From assembly GCF_001908725.1 (NCBI RefSeq), contig NZ_CP018725.1, positions 5,022,001-5,086,000 on the forward strand: a DNA stretch of 64,000 nucleotides, given 5' to 3'. This document shows positions 37,255 through 46,296 of the stretch, piece after piece. The position numbers and the translations under genes are program-made. The notes under the pieces were generated by a model. It did no database searches and had not been told where the DNA came from. It saw only the letters and a program-made list of their open reading frames with translations. The stretch is from Xanthomonas vesicatoria ATCC 35937 (GTDB taxonomy: Bacteria > Pseudomonadota > Gammaproteobacteria > Xanthomonadales > Xanthomonadaceae). Each line of letters opens with the position of its first letter. Position 1 is the first letter of the stretch.

Positions 37255-37728
37255 CGGTCAACCTCGTTTCAGATTGTTCCGCCCACAATCCATTGCGCCT
37301 AGCCCCATGGGTGCCGTCGGCGGAGCGACGACAAGTGCGATCTAGGCGTTGGAGCTGCAAACAAACTAGCGATGCAATGCGTATGGCATCGGTCGCGCTA
37401 TTTCAAATGCAGGAAGCAGCAGCCCGAAGCGCCGGTCATGTCTGCTAGGTGTGATCGGCGCTGGTGCATGCGTTTCCAATGATGCGGGACGGAGGAGGCT
37501 GCATCGCTCGCGATCGCGGGTGCGTGCGCTAGCCGCGCCTCAGCGGCCAAGTCTTGGAATCCGCCCCTGTCTTGCACACCTGGGAAGGTGGCCTGGTCTT
37601 CTTCGTACGCCGACAACGCCCGTCTCGACGTCGAGCGTGGGGGAGCATGGCGAGGCTGATTAGTGAGAGGCCGTGCGGTGCCTGAATCGCTGGGCGCTTG
37701 GCATGCGAAAGGGGGTCAAGTAAGACGC

Positions 37729-39741
37729 ATGCGTGTCGCTAACCACGTGAACCCTATCTCGGATTTCGACGTGATGCGCCTACCGTTCCTTGGACGCTTG
37801 TTCTCTTCCTGGAGCCGTGGGCTGCAGCACAAGGCCAATGCGGTAGACCGGGTGATGGCGGTGATCGAATTCGATCTGGATGGGCGCATTTTGGAGGCCA
37901 ATCAGAACTTTCTGTCGCTGATGGGGTACCGGCGTGACGAGGTGGTTGGCCAGCATCACCGCATGTTCGTGACGACGAGCGATCGCGACAGCGAGAGCTA
38001 CCGTCAGTTCTGGGATGCGCTGCGGCGTGGCGATTTCAATGCCGGGCGTTTTTGCCGGCTGGACAAGCATGGCCGCGAGGTGTGGATCAACGCGTCGTAC
38101 AACCCGTTGCTGGATCGATCCGGCAAGGCGTATCGCGTGGTGAAGTACGCCACCGACATCACCCAGCAGGTACGTCAGACAGCCGATTTCGAAGGGCGCA
38201 TCGATGCGATCGACAAGGTCATGGCCGTCATCGAATTTTCGCTGGACGGCACGGTGCTCGATGCCAACCAGAATTTCCTGCAGGTGATTGGCTATCGGCT
38301 CGATGAGATACGCGGCAAACACCACGGCATGTTCGTGGATGCGCAGACGCGCCAGTCGGCTTCTTATCGCGCGTTCTGGCAATCGCTGGGGAGGGGGGCA
38401 TTCGATGCCGGTCGCTACCAGCGGATTGGCAAGGATGGCAGGGAAGTCTGGATCCAGGCGTCCTACAACCCGGTCCTCGACGAGCTTGGTCGCCCTTACA
38501 AGGTGGTCAAGTACGCCACCGACGTGACCCGTCAAGTCCTCGATTCGGCCGACGCGGATGGCCGCATACAGGCCATCGACAAAGTGATGGGCGTGATCGA
38601 GTTCGATCTGGACGGCCATGTGCTGCGTGCCAACGATAACTTCCTGGCGACCGTGGGTTACACAGCGCAAGAGGCAGTTGGCCAGCATCACGGAATGTTC
38701 GTCGACGCGGCCTATCGCACCTCGGATGAGTACCGGCATTTCTGGGCAAAGTTGGCGCGTGGTCAGTTCGACGCGGGGCGGTATCGCCGGCTGCGCAAGG
38801 ACGGCAGTCCCGTATGGATCCAGGCCTCCTACAACCCGATCCTGGACGTCTCCGGGCGGCCGTACAAGGTGGTCAAGTACGCCACCGACGTGACTGAGCA
38901 AGTGCGCTCGGTCGAGCGTATGCGCGATCTAATGCGGCAGACAATGAGCATTGCGCAGAACGTGCAGCGCGAATCGCATCATATTGCTGTCAGCAATCAG
39001 GAGCTGGTGGGTCGGGTGTCCACACAGTCCGAGGCAGTGGCGCAGACCTCAAGCACGATCGATCAACTGGCCGCCACCGTGCGTGCCAATTCCGAAAACG
39101 CCGGTTCGGCACGACGCATGGCCGAGGACTCGGCCGCCGTTGCACGGCGCGGCGCCGACGTTATCGCCGACGTGGTCAAGACCACCGCCGGCATTCGGTC
39201 GGCAACCGACCGGATCGGTCAGATCATCGAAGTGATTGACGGCATCGCGTTTCAGACCAACATTCTGGCGCTCAACGCTGCGGTGGAAGCAGCGCGCGCC
39301 GGTGAGCAGGGACGTGGATTTGCGGTGGTCGCCACCGAAGTGCGCAGCCTGGCCCAGCGCTGTGGCGTGTCGGCCAGGGAGATCCGCTCCCTGATCGACA
39401 ATGCCACCGGCCAGGTCGGCGACGGCTCGCGTCTCGCCGAACAGGCCGGTGTGGTCATGCAGGACGTGGTGACCTCGGTGCTGCGTGTCACCGCGACCGT
39501 GGAGCAGATCGCCGCTGCCAGCCATGAACAGGCGCAGGATATTTCCACGGCGAATACGGCGTTGCAGTCCATTGGGGTGCAGGCGCGCGACCAGGCGCAG
39601 ATGGTCGACGACCTGGCGCGGTCGGCGCGGGTGCTGGAAGCCGATGCGGACGCGTTGTTTGCGCTGGTCAACGGCGATGCCGACGGTTCCACGCAGCCCG
39701 CTACGCCGTTTACGCCGAACGCTAAATCGCAGGCTGCGTAA
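37729..39741 (+). CDS. Soluble PAS-PAS-PAS methyl-accepting chemoreceptor
   Basis: The protein has 670 residues. There is no transmembrane helix, so it is cytoplasmic. Three PAS units (residues 38-159, 160-281, 282-403) repeat with an exact 122-residue period. Each begins VMAVIEF or VMGVIEF and ends in a PAC-like VVKYATD-(I/V)-T. The C-terminal MCP signalling domain has its hairpin tip at about 496-545 ([25 protein letters not shown]). The N-terminal PAS domains may bind haem, FAD or a small ligand, but no ligand residue can be assigned by eye. I use ATG 37729, preceded by AAGGGGG; GTG 37663 and ATG 37774 are alternatives. Confidence 0.88.
   Translation: MRVANHVNPISDFDVMRLPFLGRLFSSWSRGLQHKANAVDRVMAVIEFDLDGRILEANQNFLSLMGYRRDEVVGQHHRMFVTTSDRDSESYRQFWDALRRGDFNAGRFCRLDKHGREVWINASYNPLLDRSGKAYRVVKYATDITQQVRQTADFEGRIDAIDKVMAVIEFSLDGTVLDANQNFLQVIGYRLDEIRGKHHGMFVDAQTRQSASYRAFWQSLGRGAFDAGRYQRIGKDGREVWIQASYNPVLDELGRPYKVVKYATDVTRQVLDSADADGRIQAIDKVMGVIEFDLDGHVLRANDNFLATVGYTAQEAVGQHHGMFVDAAYRTSDEYRHFWAKLARGQFDAGRYRRLRKDGSPVWIQASYNPILDVSGRPYKVVKYATDVTEQVRSVERMRDLMRQTMSIAQNVQRESHHIAVSNQELVGRVSTQSEAVAQTSSTIDQLAATVRANSENAGSARRMAEDSAAVARRGADVIADVVKTTAGIRSATDRIGQIIEVIDGIAFQTNILALNAAVEAARAGEQGRGFAVVATEVRSLAQRCGVSAREIRSLIDNATGQVGDGSRLAEQAGVVMQDVVTSVLRVTATVEQIAAASHEQAQDISTANTALQSIGVQARDQAQMVDDLARSARVLEADADALFALVNGDADGSTQPATPFTPNAKSQAA
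37840..38937 (+). repeat. Three 366-bp tandem PAS-coding repeats
   Basis: The units are 37840-38205, 38206-38571 and 38572-38937 inside the chemoreceptor gene. Spacing is exactly 366 bp without indel. The unit ends are the most alike (AAGGTGGTCAAGTACGCCAC recurs identically in units two and three). This indicates duplication of one PAS module followed by divergence. Confidence 0.9.
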
Positions 39742-39907
39742 TCGCGATCTATGCCATCGCGGCCCAGTTGGATCGGCTGCGAGTGGTCGCCTTCGTCCCT
39801 GAAGCAATGGGCCGTGTCGTGTGGCGACGTTCTGCAAGACACGACGTCGCAGACGCGCAGGCAAGCGTGGAACACGCGCAAGACGCCACAACGAGACCTC
39901 TACACAA

Positions 39908-39935
39908 CACAAAGCCCGCAAATGCGGGCCTTGTG
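39908..39935. terminator. Bidirectional hairpin between chemoreceptor and pirin genes
   Basis: CACAA-A-GCCCGCA-AA-TGCGGGC-C-TTGTG forms a long interrupted stem between convergent genes, 166 bp after the chemoreceptor stop and 62 bp from the pirin stop. Confidence 0.6.
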
Positions 39936-39997
39936 GATTGCGATCAGTACCGTTGCAGCACAGGCACATCGCATGTGCTGCAGGAGTCGCAGCCGGC

Positions 39998-40699
39998 TTA
40001 CTTCGGCAGATCGAACACCAGCACTTCCGCGTCGCGTCCGTCGGCCAGCACGATCTCCGGCTCGCCGATGACCTGCACCGCATCGCCGGCCGACAATGCC
40101 TGCCCATTGACGCTCAGGCTGCCGCGGGCCACTTGCACGTAGCCGATCCGGCCTTCAGCCAGCGGTTGCTGCAGGCGGGCGTTGCCATCGAGGATCGATG
40201 CGTACAGCCGTGCATCCTGGTGCAGTCGCAGCGAGCCGTCGTCACCGGCCGGCGAGGCGATCAGGCGCAACTGGTTACGCTTGCTGTCGGCATCGAAATG
40301 CTTCTCTTCATAGCTCGGCTCGATCCCATTGCGCTCGGGCATGACCCAGATCTGCAGGAAGTGCACCGGCTCGCTGGACGAATGATTGAACTCGCTATGG
40401 GTCACGCCGCTGCCGGCGCTCATGCGCTGCACATCGCCGTAGTGCAGGACCGAGCCGGTGCCCATGCTGTCCTTGTGCTCCAGCGCGCCGCCCAGGACGT
40501 AGGAAATGATCTCCATGTCGCGGTGGGCGTGGGTGCCGAAGCCTTCGCCCGGGGTCACCTTGTCTTCGTTGATCACCCGCAGCGGGCCGATGCCCATGTG
40601 GCGCGGGTCATGGTAGCTGGCGAAGGAGAAGGTGTGACGCGAGGACAGCCAGCCATGCTCGGCGCGGCCACGGGTTTCGCTCTTGCGGACATTCAACAT
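39998..40699 (-). CDS. Pirin family bicupin protein (YhhW-like)
   Basis: The protein has 233 residues. It has two cupin halves. The N-terminal metal site is visible as HTFSFASYHDP, then GTHAHRDMEIISYVL (HxH...E) and a His in GSGVTHSEFNH. E. coli YhhW and human pirin of this family oxidise quercetin in vitro; others act as redox cofactors of transcription. Flavonoid oxidation would fit a plant pathogen but is inference. It is divergent from a LysR gene across 136 bp, an arrangement seen widely for pirin genes and usually meaning direct control. Confidence 0.9.
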   Translation of the reverse strand: MLNVRKSETRGRAEHGWLSSRHTFSFASYHDPRHMGIGPLRVINEDKVTPGEGFGTHAHRDMEIISYVLGGALEHKDSMGTGSVLHYGDVQRMSAGSGVTHSEFNHSSSEPVHFLQIWVMPERNGIEPSYEEKHFDADSKRNQLRLIASPAGDDGSLRLHQDARLYASILDGNARLQQPLAEGRIGYVQVARGSLSVNGQALSAGDAVQVIGEPEIVLADGRDAEVLVFDLPK

Positions 40700-40835
40700 G
40701 GTGCTTCTCCTTGAAAGATTCGAATTGGCGCTGGGGGATGAATCGGTGTCCCAGCGGCTTGATGCGTAGTCTCCGCCTCTGCTGCCAAGAGAAAAAGCGA
40801 GTAGATTTGGCTGCTACCATCGAAAAAATCGAACA

Positions 40836-41780
40836 ATGAAAATCAGCCTGGAAGCGTTGCAGATCCTGGATGCGATCGACCGCCGTGGTTCGTTTACTGC
40901 GGCGGCCAAGGTGCTGTTCAAGGTGCCTTCGACCATTTCGTACACGGTCTCCAAGCTGGAAGACGATCTGGGGGTGCAGCTGTTCGAGCGGGTAGGGCCA
41001 AAGGCGACCCCGACCCAGGCCGGGCGCGAGCTGCTGCGCGAAGGGCGGAACCTGCTGCGTGCTGCGCAGGAGCTGGAGGTGCGTGTGCGGCGCGTCGCTT
41101 CGGGCTGGGAGTCGGACTTTGCGATCGGCTTGGATGCAATGTTGCCGGCCGCGCTGCTGCAGGCGCAGATCCTGGACTTCTACGCCGTGGCCGACAGCAC
41201 GCGGCTGCGTGTGCTCAGTGAATCGCTGTCCGGCAGCTGGGAGGCGTTGCTGGACCGGCGCGTGGATCTGATCGTGGCAGCGGGCGAGGGGCCCAGCGGC
41301 GGCGGCTATGTCGCCGAGCAGATCGGCACCGTGCGCTTCGTGTTTGCAGTGGCGGCGACGCATCCGCTGGCGGGCGCGCAGCAATTGGGTGCGGCTGAGC
41401 TGGGAGACCATCGCGCGATTGCCGTGGCCGATTCGGCGCGGCGTCTGCTGCCGCGCACCGTCGGCCTGTTGTCCGGCCGCGACGTGCTGACCGTGCCGGA
41501 CATGCATACCAAGTTGCTGCTGCAATTGGCCGGGGCAGGCTACGGTTTTTTGCCTGAGCCGTATGCGCGGGGCGCGCTGCTGGAGGGCCGTTTGCGCCAG
41601 GTCCCGGTGGAAACGCGCAAGGCCGACGAAACCTTCTACCTGGCGTGGCGGCCGGGCGAAGAGGGCGAGGCGCTGGGCTGGTGGCGGCGCGCCTTGCGCG
41701 CCGACGGTCTGTTCGAGCGGTGGTCGCAGGCGCTTGCCGAAACGTATCGTTTCGCTGCTGCCGGGCAGTCGCAAACGTGA
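40836..41780 (+). CDS. LysR family transcriptional regulator (pirin-linked)
   Basis: The protein has 314 residues. The N-terminal winged helix-turn-helix (1-60) reads ALQILDAIDRRGSFTAAAKVLFKVPSTISYTVSKLEDDLGVQLFER. The effector domain (about 90-295) follows. The IsyTVSKLE recognition helix resembles the AaeR/YhaJ-type LysR group, members of which respond to aromatic compounds. It is divergent from the pirin gene and probably regulates it. The 136-bp space includes repeated ATCGAA (CCATCGAAAAAATCGAAC) directly before this ATG. It overlaps nothing; the DedA-rhodanese gene starts 44 bp later on the same strand. Confidence 0.9.
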   Translation: MKISLEALQILDAIDRRGSFTAAAKVLFKVPSTISYTVSKLEDDLGVQLFERVGPKATPTQAGRELLREGRNLLRAAQELEVRVRRVASGWESDFAIGLDAMLPAALLQAQILDFYAVADSTRLRVLSESLSGSWEALLDRRVDLIVAAGEGPSGGGYVAEQIGTVRFVFAVAATHPLAGAQQLGAAELGDHRAIAVADSARRLLPRTVGLLSGRDVLTVPDMHTKLLLQLAGAGYGFLPEPYARGALLEGRLRQVPVETRKADETFYLAWRPGEEGEALGWWRRALRADGLFERWSQALAETYRFAAAGQSQT

Positions 41781-41824
41781 TCAAGAGCGGATAATGGCCG
41801 CTCGCCGTCGCGCAGGGTCATCGC

Positions 41825-42817
41825 ATGCAGGGCTTGATCGAACAGTACGGATTGGCGCTGGTGTTTGCCAACGTGCTGGCGTTGTCGCTCGGCCTGCCGG
41901 TGCCGGCGTTGCCGACGCTGGTGCTGGTTGGCGCCGGGTACGCGCTGCGCGGTGGTAGCGACGCGTGGCTGGCGGGTCTTGCCGCGTGGGGTGTGTCGGT
42001 GCTGGCGAGTCTGCTTGGCGATCTGGCGTGGTATCTGGCAGGACGCCGCTTCGGCAATCGCACCTTGCAGTCGCTATGCCGGTTGTCGCTGTCGCGCGAT
42101 ACCTGCATGAAGCAGACCGAGCGGTTCTTCTCGCGCTGGGGCGTGCGCGTGCTGGCAGTGGCCAAGTTTGTGCCGGGCCTGTCGATGGTGTCGGTTCCGA
42201 TGGCCGGCGCGATGCGGGTACGGCCGGGCGCCTTCCTGCGCTACGACGCGTTCGGCGCTTCGCTGTGGGCATTGGTCGGATTGGGTCTTGGGGCGCTGTT
42301 CGCCAGCCAGGTACAGGACGTGCTCGCGTTGTTGTCCGAGCTGGGTTCCGGTGCGGTGGTGGTACTGGCTGCGCTGCTGGCCTGCTACGTCGGGTGGCGC
42401 TGGTGGCGGCGCCACACGCTGCTGCGCTCGCTGGAACACGCGCGCATTGCGGTGGACGAATTAGTGCCGCTGCTGGAGGGCGACGAGAGCCTGCGGCCGA
42501 CGGTCCTGGACATCCGTGCCCCGGGATATCGCGACCTGCAGCCGTATACGATTCCTGGCGCGGTCTTTGCCGACGAACGCCAGCTTGCGCAGATTCTGGC
42601 GAGCGTGCCGCGCGATCGCAGCGTGGTGATCTATTGCGCGTGCCCGGATGAAGTGTCTGCGGCATGGCTGGCAGGCCGCATGCGCGAACGTGGATATCGC
42701 GATGTGCGTCCATTGCGTGGCGGGCTGGATGCATGGCGCGAGGCCGGGCACCCGGTGACTTCCTTGGTGCCGGTGGTGGTGGGTGGCCAATCGGATGCTG
42801 TGGGCGCCACGGCGTGA
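41825..42817 (+). CDS. DedA (VTT) membrane domain fused to rhodanese domain
   Basis: The protein has 330 residues. Residues 1-200 are a DedA-type membrane domain: GLPVPALPTLVLVGAGYAL (first re-entrant loop), GDLAWYLAGRRFG and RFFSRWGVRVLAVAKFVPGLSMVSVPMAG (second loop with F-R-x-x-P-like pattern), then two helices to about 198. Residues 205-318 are a rhodanese domain with the active-site Cys in VVIYCACPDEVSAAWLA and RGGLDAWREAG at the end. The Cys suggests sulfur-transfer or thiol redox chemistry at the membrane. Similar fusions are annotated in other proteobacteria but are uncharacterised. It may be co-transcribed with the LysR gene before it. Confidence 0.88.
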   Translation: MQGLIEQYGLALVFANVLALSLGLPVPALPTLVLVGAGYALRGGSDAWLAGLAAWGVSVLASLLGDLAWYLAGRRFGNRTLQSLCRLSLSRDTCMKQTERFFSRWGVRVLAVAKFVPGLSMVSVPMAGAMRVRPGAFLRYDAFGASLWALVGLGLGALFASQVQDVLALLSELGSGAVVVLAALLACYVGWRWWRRHTLLRSLEHARIAVDELVPLLEGDESLRPTVLDIRAPGYRDLQPYTIPGAVFADERQLAQILASVPRDRSVVIYCACPDEVSAAWLAGRMRERGYRDVRPLRGGLDAWREAGHPVTSLVPVVVGGQSDAVGATA

Positions 42818-43063
42818 GCGTGCGGCGTCTGGTTCGCTAAGAGCAGCTACCAACTGACTGTGCAACCGCCAGGCCGGCGCGGTGGTGCTCGGTGCGGCAT
42901 GCACTACGCACACACCGCGGTTCCGAGCGCGCGTTCCATGCCCGCTTGACCACGCCCGCCTGATCACGAGTGATGTCGGCCGCTCCAAGAGACATCGCAA
43001 GCGCATTCGTATCGATGCGCTGGGCAAGCTGCGCGTGCAGGCGGCGCAGGCAAAACGACAGGC

Positions 43064-43087
43064 AAAAAAAAGACCAGCAAGCTGGTC
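43064..43087 (-). terminator. Terminator after downstream tRNA-Arg
   Basis: On the minus strand GACCAG-CTTG-CTGGTC is followed by TTTTTTTT. It begins 15 bp after the tRNA 3' end. Confidence 0.85.
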
Positions 43088-43101
43088 GTTTTCTTCAAGA
43101 T

Positions 43102-43178
43102 TGGTGCGCCCGGAGAGATTCGAACTCCCGACCGCCTGGTTCGTAGCCAGGTACTCTATCCAACTGAGCTACGGGCGC
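43102..43178 (-). tRNA. tRNA-Arg (anticodon ACG), copy 2
   Basis: The gene is 77 nt including encoded CCA. Acceptor GCGCCCG pairs with CGGGCGC. The D arm is GCTCAGTTGGATAGAGT. The anticodon loop is CTACGAA in a CCTGG/CCAGG stem. The T arm is GGGAG-TTCGAAT-CTCTC. The sequence is identical to the copy at 43270-43346. ACG is modified to ICG by TadA and reads CGU/C/A. Confidence 0.97.
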
Positions 43179-43228
43179 ATATCTTGTTTGACTTGCAATC
43201 CGATGCAGTGCAGCCGGACTTTTAACTG

Positions 43229-43258
43229 AAAAAACAGCGGTTCAATGCTGTCTTTTTT
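43229..43258 (-). terminator. Terminator between the two tRNA-Arg genes
   Basis: A CAGC/GCTG core stem is flanked by an A-run on one side and a T-run on the other, so it can work on both strands. On the minus strand it follows the upstream tRNA-Arg by 11 bp, so the two tRNAs may be separate transcripts. Confidence 0.6.
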
Positions 43259-43269
43259 GTTCCTGAAGA

Positions 43270-43346
43270 TGGTGCGCCCGGAGAGATTCGAACTCCCGAC
43301 CGCCTGGTTCGTAGCCAGGTACTCTATCCAACTGAGCTACGGGCGC
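43270..43346 (-). tRNA. tRNA-Arg (anticodon ACG), copy 1
   Basis: The gene is 77 nt with encoded CCA, base-for-base the same as the copy at 43102-43178. The two lie head to tail, 91 bp apart. This copy comes first in the direction of transcription. In E. coli the tRNA-Arg(ACG) genes argVYZQ follow serV directly; here they are 7 kb away and on the opposite strand. Confidence 0.97.
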
Positions 43347-43386
43347 CTCGTCAGGAGCGGAATTATGCGGATGCCCGACGTACTCG

Positions 43387-44292
43387 TCAATCCCTTTGTG
43401 AAATTCGATCGCCGCCGACTGCATCGGCATGCATGCGTTGCAGCGCAGCCACGACCGCGGCGGGTGCCTTCATCCATGCAAAGTGATCGCTGCGCACGTG
43501 CAATTGCGCATCGTCCAACTGCTGCACCTCGGCAGGCGCCTGCGGCATCTTGCGCAGCAGCGCGTCTAGCGCAGCTGCAGGGCCGAAGTGATCGTGGGCG
43601 AAGGTCAGCGCCTTGATCGGTACCGTCAACACGCCCAGTGCGCGCTCCAGATCCCAGCCGCTGCCTGCAGCGCGATAACAATTGCTGCGGCCGACCTGCG
43701 CCCAGTCGGCAATCAGGCTGCGTGCCTCGGTGCCGCCGAAGCCGAGCGATCGGCCGTGCAGCACGCCTTGCACACGTGCAAGCCACGGCAGGGCGCGATA
43801 CACCAGCGGCAGTCCGTAACGCATGGGGCGCGGAAAATTGCGCCAATACGGCGAGCCGCTGGCGACCAGCCATAGCTGGGTCAGGAGCGAGTCGCGTTGC
43901 GAAGGCAAGCTCGACGCCTGCAGCGCGGCATGGCAGCAGGCCAGCTGACCACCCAGGCTGTGCCCGCCGACGATGCGCGGGTGCTGCGGGTCATGACGCT
44001 CCATCAGTGCTTGGCTGGCCGGGATGTCATCGGCAAGCAGGGTGCGATAGCCCCAATCGTGCCGACGCGATGGGCGCAGCGTGCTGCTGCCATTGCCACG
44101 CCATTCGTGCAGATACACCGCAATTCCGGTGGCGGCCAACGCGTGGGCGAACGGTTGGTAATGCCGTGCTGCCACGCCCAATGCCGGCAGCCACAGCAAG
44201 GTGGCGACCGGTTGCTCCGTTGCGATGCGCATCACCTGCCAGCGATGTCCGTCCACTGCGCTGGCAGTCAATGTGTCGCTGTGCACGCTCAT
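43387..44292 (-). CDS. Alpha/beta hydrolase fold protein
   Basis: The protein has 301 residues. It has a serine hydrolase nucleophile elbow GGHSLGG (Ser112), an oxyanion/strand region LWLPALGVAARHYQPFAHALA (33-53) and HEWRGNGSS (62-70). The C-terminal Asp is probably in AHDHFGP and the His in HVRSDHFAW. It resembles the putative esterase group around COG4757. No signal peptide is present and the substrate is unknown. Start ATG 44292 overlaps the thiD stop as ATGA, so it is translationally coupled to thiD and is the last gene of the eight-gene minus-strand run. Confidence 0.8.
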   Translation of the reverse strand: MSVHSDTLTASAVDGHRWQVMRIATEQPVATLLWLPALGVAARHYQPFAHALAATGIAVYLHEWRGNGSSTLRPSRRHDWGYRTLLADDIPASQALMERHDPQHPRIVGGHSLGGQLACCHAALQASSLPSQRDSLLTQLWLVASGSPYWRNFPRPMRYGLPLVYRALPWLARVQGVLHGRSLGFGGTEARSLIADWAQVGRSNCYRAAGSGWDLERALGVLTVPIKALTFAHDHFGPAAALDALLRKMPQAPAEVQQLDDAQLHVRSDHFAWMKAPAAVVAALQRMHADAVGGDRISQRD

Positions 44293-45098
44293 GCGCCGGG
44301 AGCGGCACCGAAGTGGTCCAGCACCAGTACCTCGCTCTGCCCCGGGCGCTGCCCCAGGCGGATGGCGCGCGCCACGTAGTCGATTGCGGCTTCGCAGGCA
44401 TTGAGCAGCGACAGGCCCTGGCACAGTTGCGCGGCGATCGCTGCCGACAGGCTGCAACCGGTGCCGTGCGCGTCGACGGCCACACGTGGATGCATGAACA
44501 CGTCCTGGGTGACGCCGTCATCGAAGCGATCGATCACGCGCGCGCCCTCGTGCAGATGGCCGCCCTTGAGCAGCACGGCGTTCGCGCCCAGCTCTAGCAG
44601 CGCGGCGGTGGCATGGTCGGCGGCGTCGGCCGTCTCGATGCGGCGGCCGGTCAACAGCTCGGCTTCGGGTGTGTTGGGTGTGACCAGGGTTGCCAGCGGT
44701 AACAAGCGGGTGCGCAGCGCATCCAGCGCAGCGTCCTCGAGCAGGCGTGCGCCGCTGGTGGCGACCATGACCGGGTCCAGCACGACGAAAGGCGGGCGAT
44801 GGACTTCGAGCAGATCGGCCACGCAGTGAATGACTTCGGCGTTGGCCAACATGCCGAGTTTGACGGCCTGGATCTGGAAATCGGCGAAGCAGGCATCCAC
44901 CTGCGCGCGCAAGAAGGCGATGGGCGGGATGTGCACGGCGGTAACGGCGCGCGTGTGCTGTGCGGTCAATGCGGCAATCGCCGACAAGCCATGCACGCGA
45001 TGCGCGGCGAAGGTCTTGAGATCGGCCTGGATGCCGGCTCCGCCACCGGAGTCGGTGCCGGCGATGGTCAATGCGGACAGCGTGCTGGGCGTGGTCAT
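44289..45098 (-). CDS. thiD: Hydroxymethylpyrimidine/phosphomethylpyrimidine kinase
   Basis: The protein has 269 residues. It phosphorylates HMP and HMP-P for thiamine synthesis and salvage. Ribokinase-fold motifs are [22 protein letters not shown] (9-30), [16 protein letters not shown] (near 105-120) and the anion-hole [15 protein letters not shown] (near 213-227). ATG 45098 is typical; a longer frame from 45185 overlaps intergenic sequence. It overlaps the hydrolase gene by 4 bp and lies 37 bp after the DUF1275 gene. No TPP riboswitch is visible before it. Confidence 0.94.
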   Translation of the reverse strand: MTTPSTLSALTIAGTDSGGGAGIQADLKTFAAHRVHGLSAIAALTAQHTRAVTAVHIPPIAFLRAQVDACFADFQIQAVKLGMLANAEVIHCVADLLEVHRPPFVVLDPVMVATSGARLLEDAALDALRTRLLPLATLVTPNTPEAELLTGRRIETADAADHATAALLELGANAVLLKGGHLHEGARVIDRFDDGVTQDVFMHPRVAVDAHGTGCSLSAAIAAQLCQGLSLLNACEAAIDYVARAIRLGQRPGQSEVLVLDHFGAAPGA

Positions 45099-45135
45099 AG
45101 GCCGATTCTGCACTGCTACCTGGAGGATGTGCGGA

Positions 45136-45807
45136 TCATCGTGTGCGCCAGCGACGCCATCGCAGGTAGGCGACATAGCTGGCACCGGTCAATCCGGTGA
45201 GGCTGGCTGGCAGGTAAAGCGCGTCGTACTGCCAGCGCTGGAACAGCAGCGTGCCAAGGATGCTGCCGCCAAGAAAGCCACTGATGATCAGCCCGCTCAG
45301 CGTGAGCCGACGCACTTGCAGCGGGCGCCCGCGCAGCAGATGCCCCAGGCCGATGCCCAGGTCGGTGAACATGCCGCTCAGATGCGTGGTACGGACCGCC
45401 GCGCCACTGAGGGTGGTCGCCATTGCGTTTTGCAGGCCGCAGGCGCCAGCGGCGAGCAGGACGCCGCCGACATGATGCAGCTTGAACAGCGGAATGGCGG
45501 CCAGCAACAGTAACGCCTCGATCAGCAGCGCCGCGCCGTAGCGCTGTCCGAGCCGCAAGCCATCGTCCTGGATGATCAGGCCGCTGAGCATGGCGCCTGC
45601 ACAGAAGGCGATGAGAATGCCCCAGAGAAAACCGATTTCCGGCGCGGTGTTCTGCACCAGGGCAACGCCGAGCAGGCTGGTGGTGCCGGTGAGGTGGCTG
45701 ACCACCTGGTGCTCGGAGCCCAGGTAGCCGACCACATTGACCATGCCGGCCACGCTCGACAATGCCACCGCGCCAATCCAGACCCAGCGCGGCAGCAGGA
45801 TTCCCAT
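45136..45807 (-). CDS. DUF1275 (YoaK-type) integral membrane protein
   Basis: The protein has 223 residues and six or seven hydrophobic helices from about residue 9 to 210. Family pattern: [29 protein letters not shown] near 19-47, GALQNA-like [33 protein letters not shown] near 124-156. DUF1275 proteins are inner-membrane proteins of unknown transport or structural role. It starts 6 bp after the lipoprotein gene and so belongs to the minus-strand run. Confidence 0.85.
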   Translation of the reverse strand: MGILLPRWVWIGAVALSSVAGMVNVVGYLGSEHQVVSHLTGTTSLLGVALVQNTAPEIGFLWGILIAFCAGAMLSGLIIQDDGLRLGQRYGAALLIEALLLLAAIPLFKLHHVGGVLLAAGACGLQNAMATTLSGAAVRTTHLSGMFTDLGIGLGHLLRGRPLQVRRLTLSGLIISGFLGGSILGTLLFQRWQYDALYLPASLTGLTGASYVAYLRWRRWRTR

Positions 45808-45813
45808 CTCGGG

Positions 45814-46296
45814 TCAGGGCGTGCCGTTGACCGCAATCTGCGAAAACCCGCCGGTCTGCGGGTCGTACAGCGCACCCCAGAAGGCACTGCCGCCATCGCA
45901 GACCTTGATCGCTTCCCGCGCCGGTTTCACCGGCGGGTCGTTGGGCAGCCTGAACGCATTGATGTAGATCAGTTGCTGGCCCTGGATCACCACGCCCACG
46001 TATTGGCGGTCGAACTCGCGTGGCTCGGCAATGATGGGCGTCAACGCATCCTGTCGGGATTCGAGCTGCTCGATCTGTTGATGGCTCGGCTCCCAATAGC
46101 CGGTGATCTGGCCCGGATGACGCGCCGGACTATCGCGCGAGCAGGTGTCCAGCACCTGCTCGGCTACGCTCTGGCGGGTGATGATCCACGACTGCCCGCT
46201 CTTGAGACTGGTCGGCACCGTCGATGGTGCCTGTGTGGTCGCACAGCCTGCCAGTGCGAGCACTGCAAGGGCAGTAGCGTTGCGAAGCGTTCGCAT
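45814..46296 (-). CDS. Hypothetical lipoprotein
   Basis: The protein has 160 residues. The signal ends in a lipobox (LAVLALAGC, Cys about 18). The mature domain has SWIITRQSVAEQVLDTCSR and YVGVVIQGQQLIYINAF, then VCDGGSAFWGALYDPQTGGFSQIAVNG, with conserved-looking cysteines in DTCS and KVCD. I do not recognise the family. Start ATG 46296 overlaps the PhoH stop by one base (TGATG), so the two are translationally coupled. The frame continues to 46698 inside the phoH gene and is not used. It is probably anchored in the outer membrane. Confidence 0.75.
   Translation of the reverse strand: MRTLRNATALAVLALAGCATTQAPSTVPTSLKSGQSWIITRQSVAEQVLDTCSRDSPARHPGQITGYWEPSHQQIEQLESRQDALTPIIAEPREFDRQYVGVVIQGQQLIYINAFRLPNDPPVKPAREAIKVCDGGSAFWGALYDPQTGGFSQIAVNGTP

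Larger units (their letters stand above)
36151..37728. other. 1.6-kb gene-poor region after tRNA-Ser
   Basis: I see no ORF with a ribosome site, domain or signal peptide; the longest frames (97 and 157 codons) look like chance frames. The base composition is visibly less G+C-rich than the neighbouring genes. It holds a minus-strand intrinsic terminator at 36887-36916, a dyad ATGCATC-GCT-GATGCAT at 37201-37217 and a run of 22 G at 37233-37254. No copy of the tRNA-Ser 3' end was found in it by eye. It may be the decayed edge of an insertion, or may encode non-coding RNA. Confidence 0.6.

Noticed and set aside
45099..45135. TPP riboswitch for thiD
   Set aside because: The space upstream is only 37 bp, and no THI-box-like sequence is visible.
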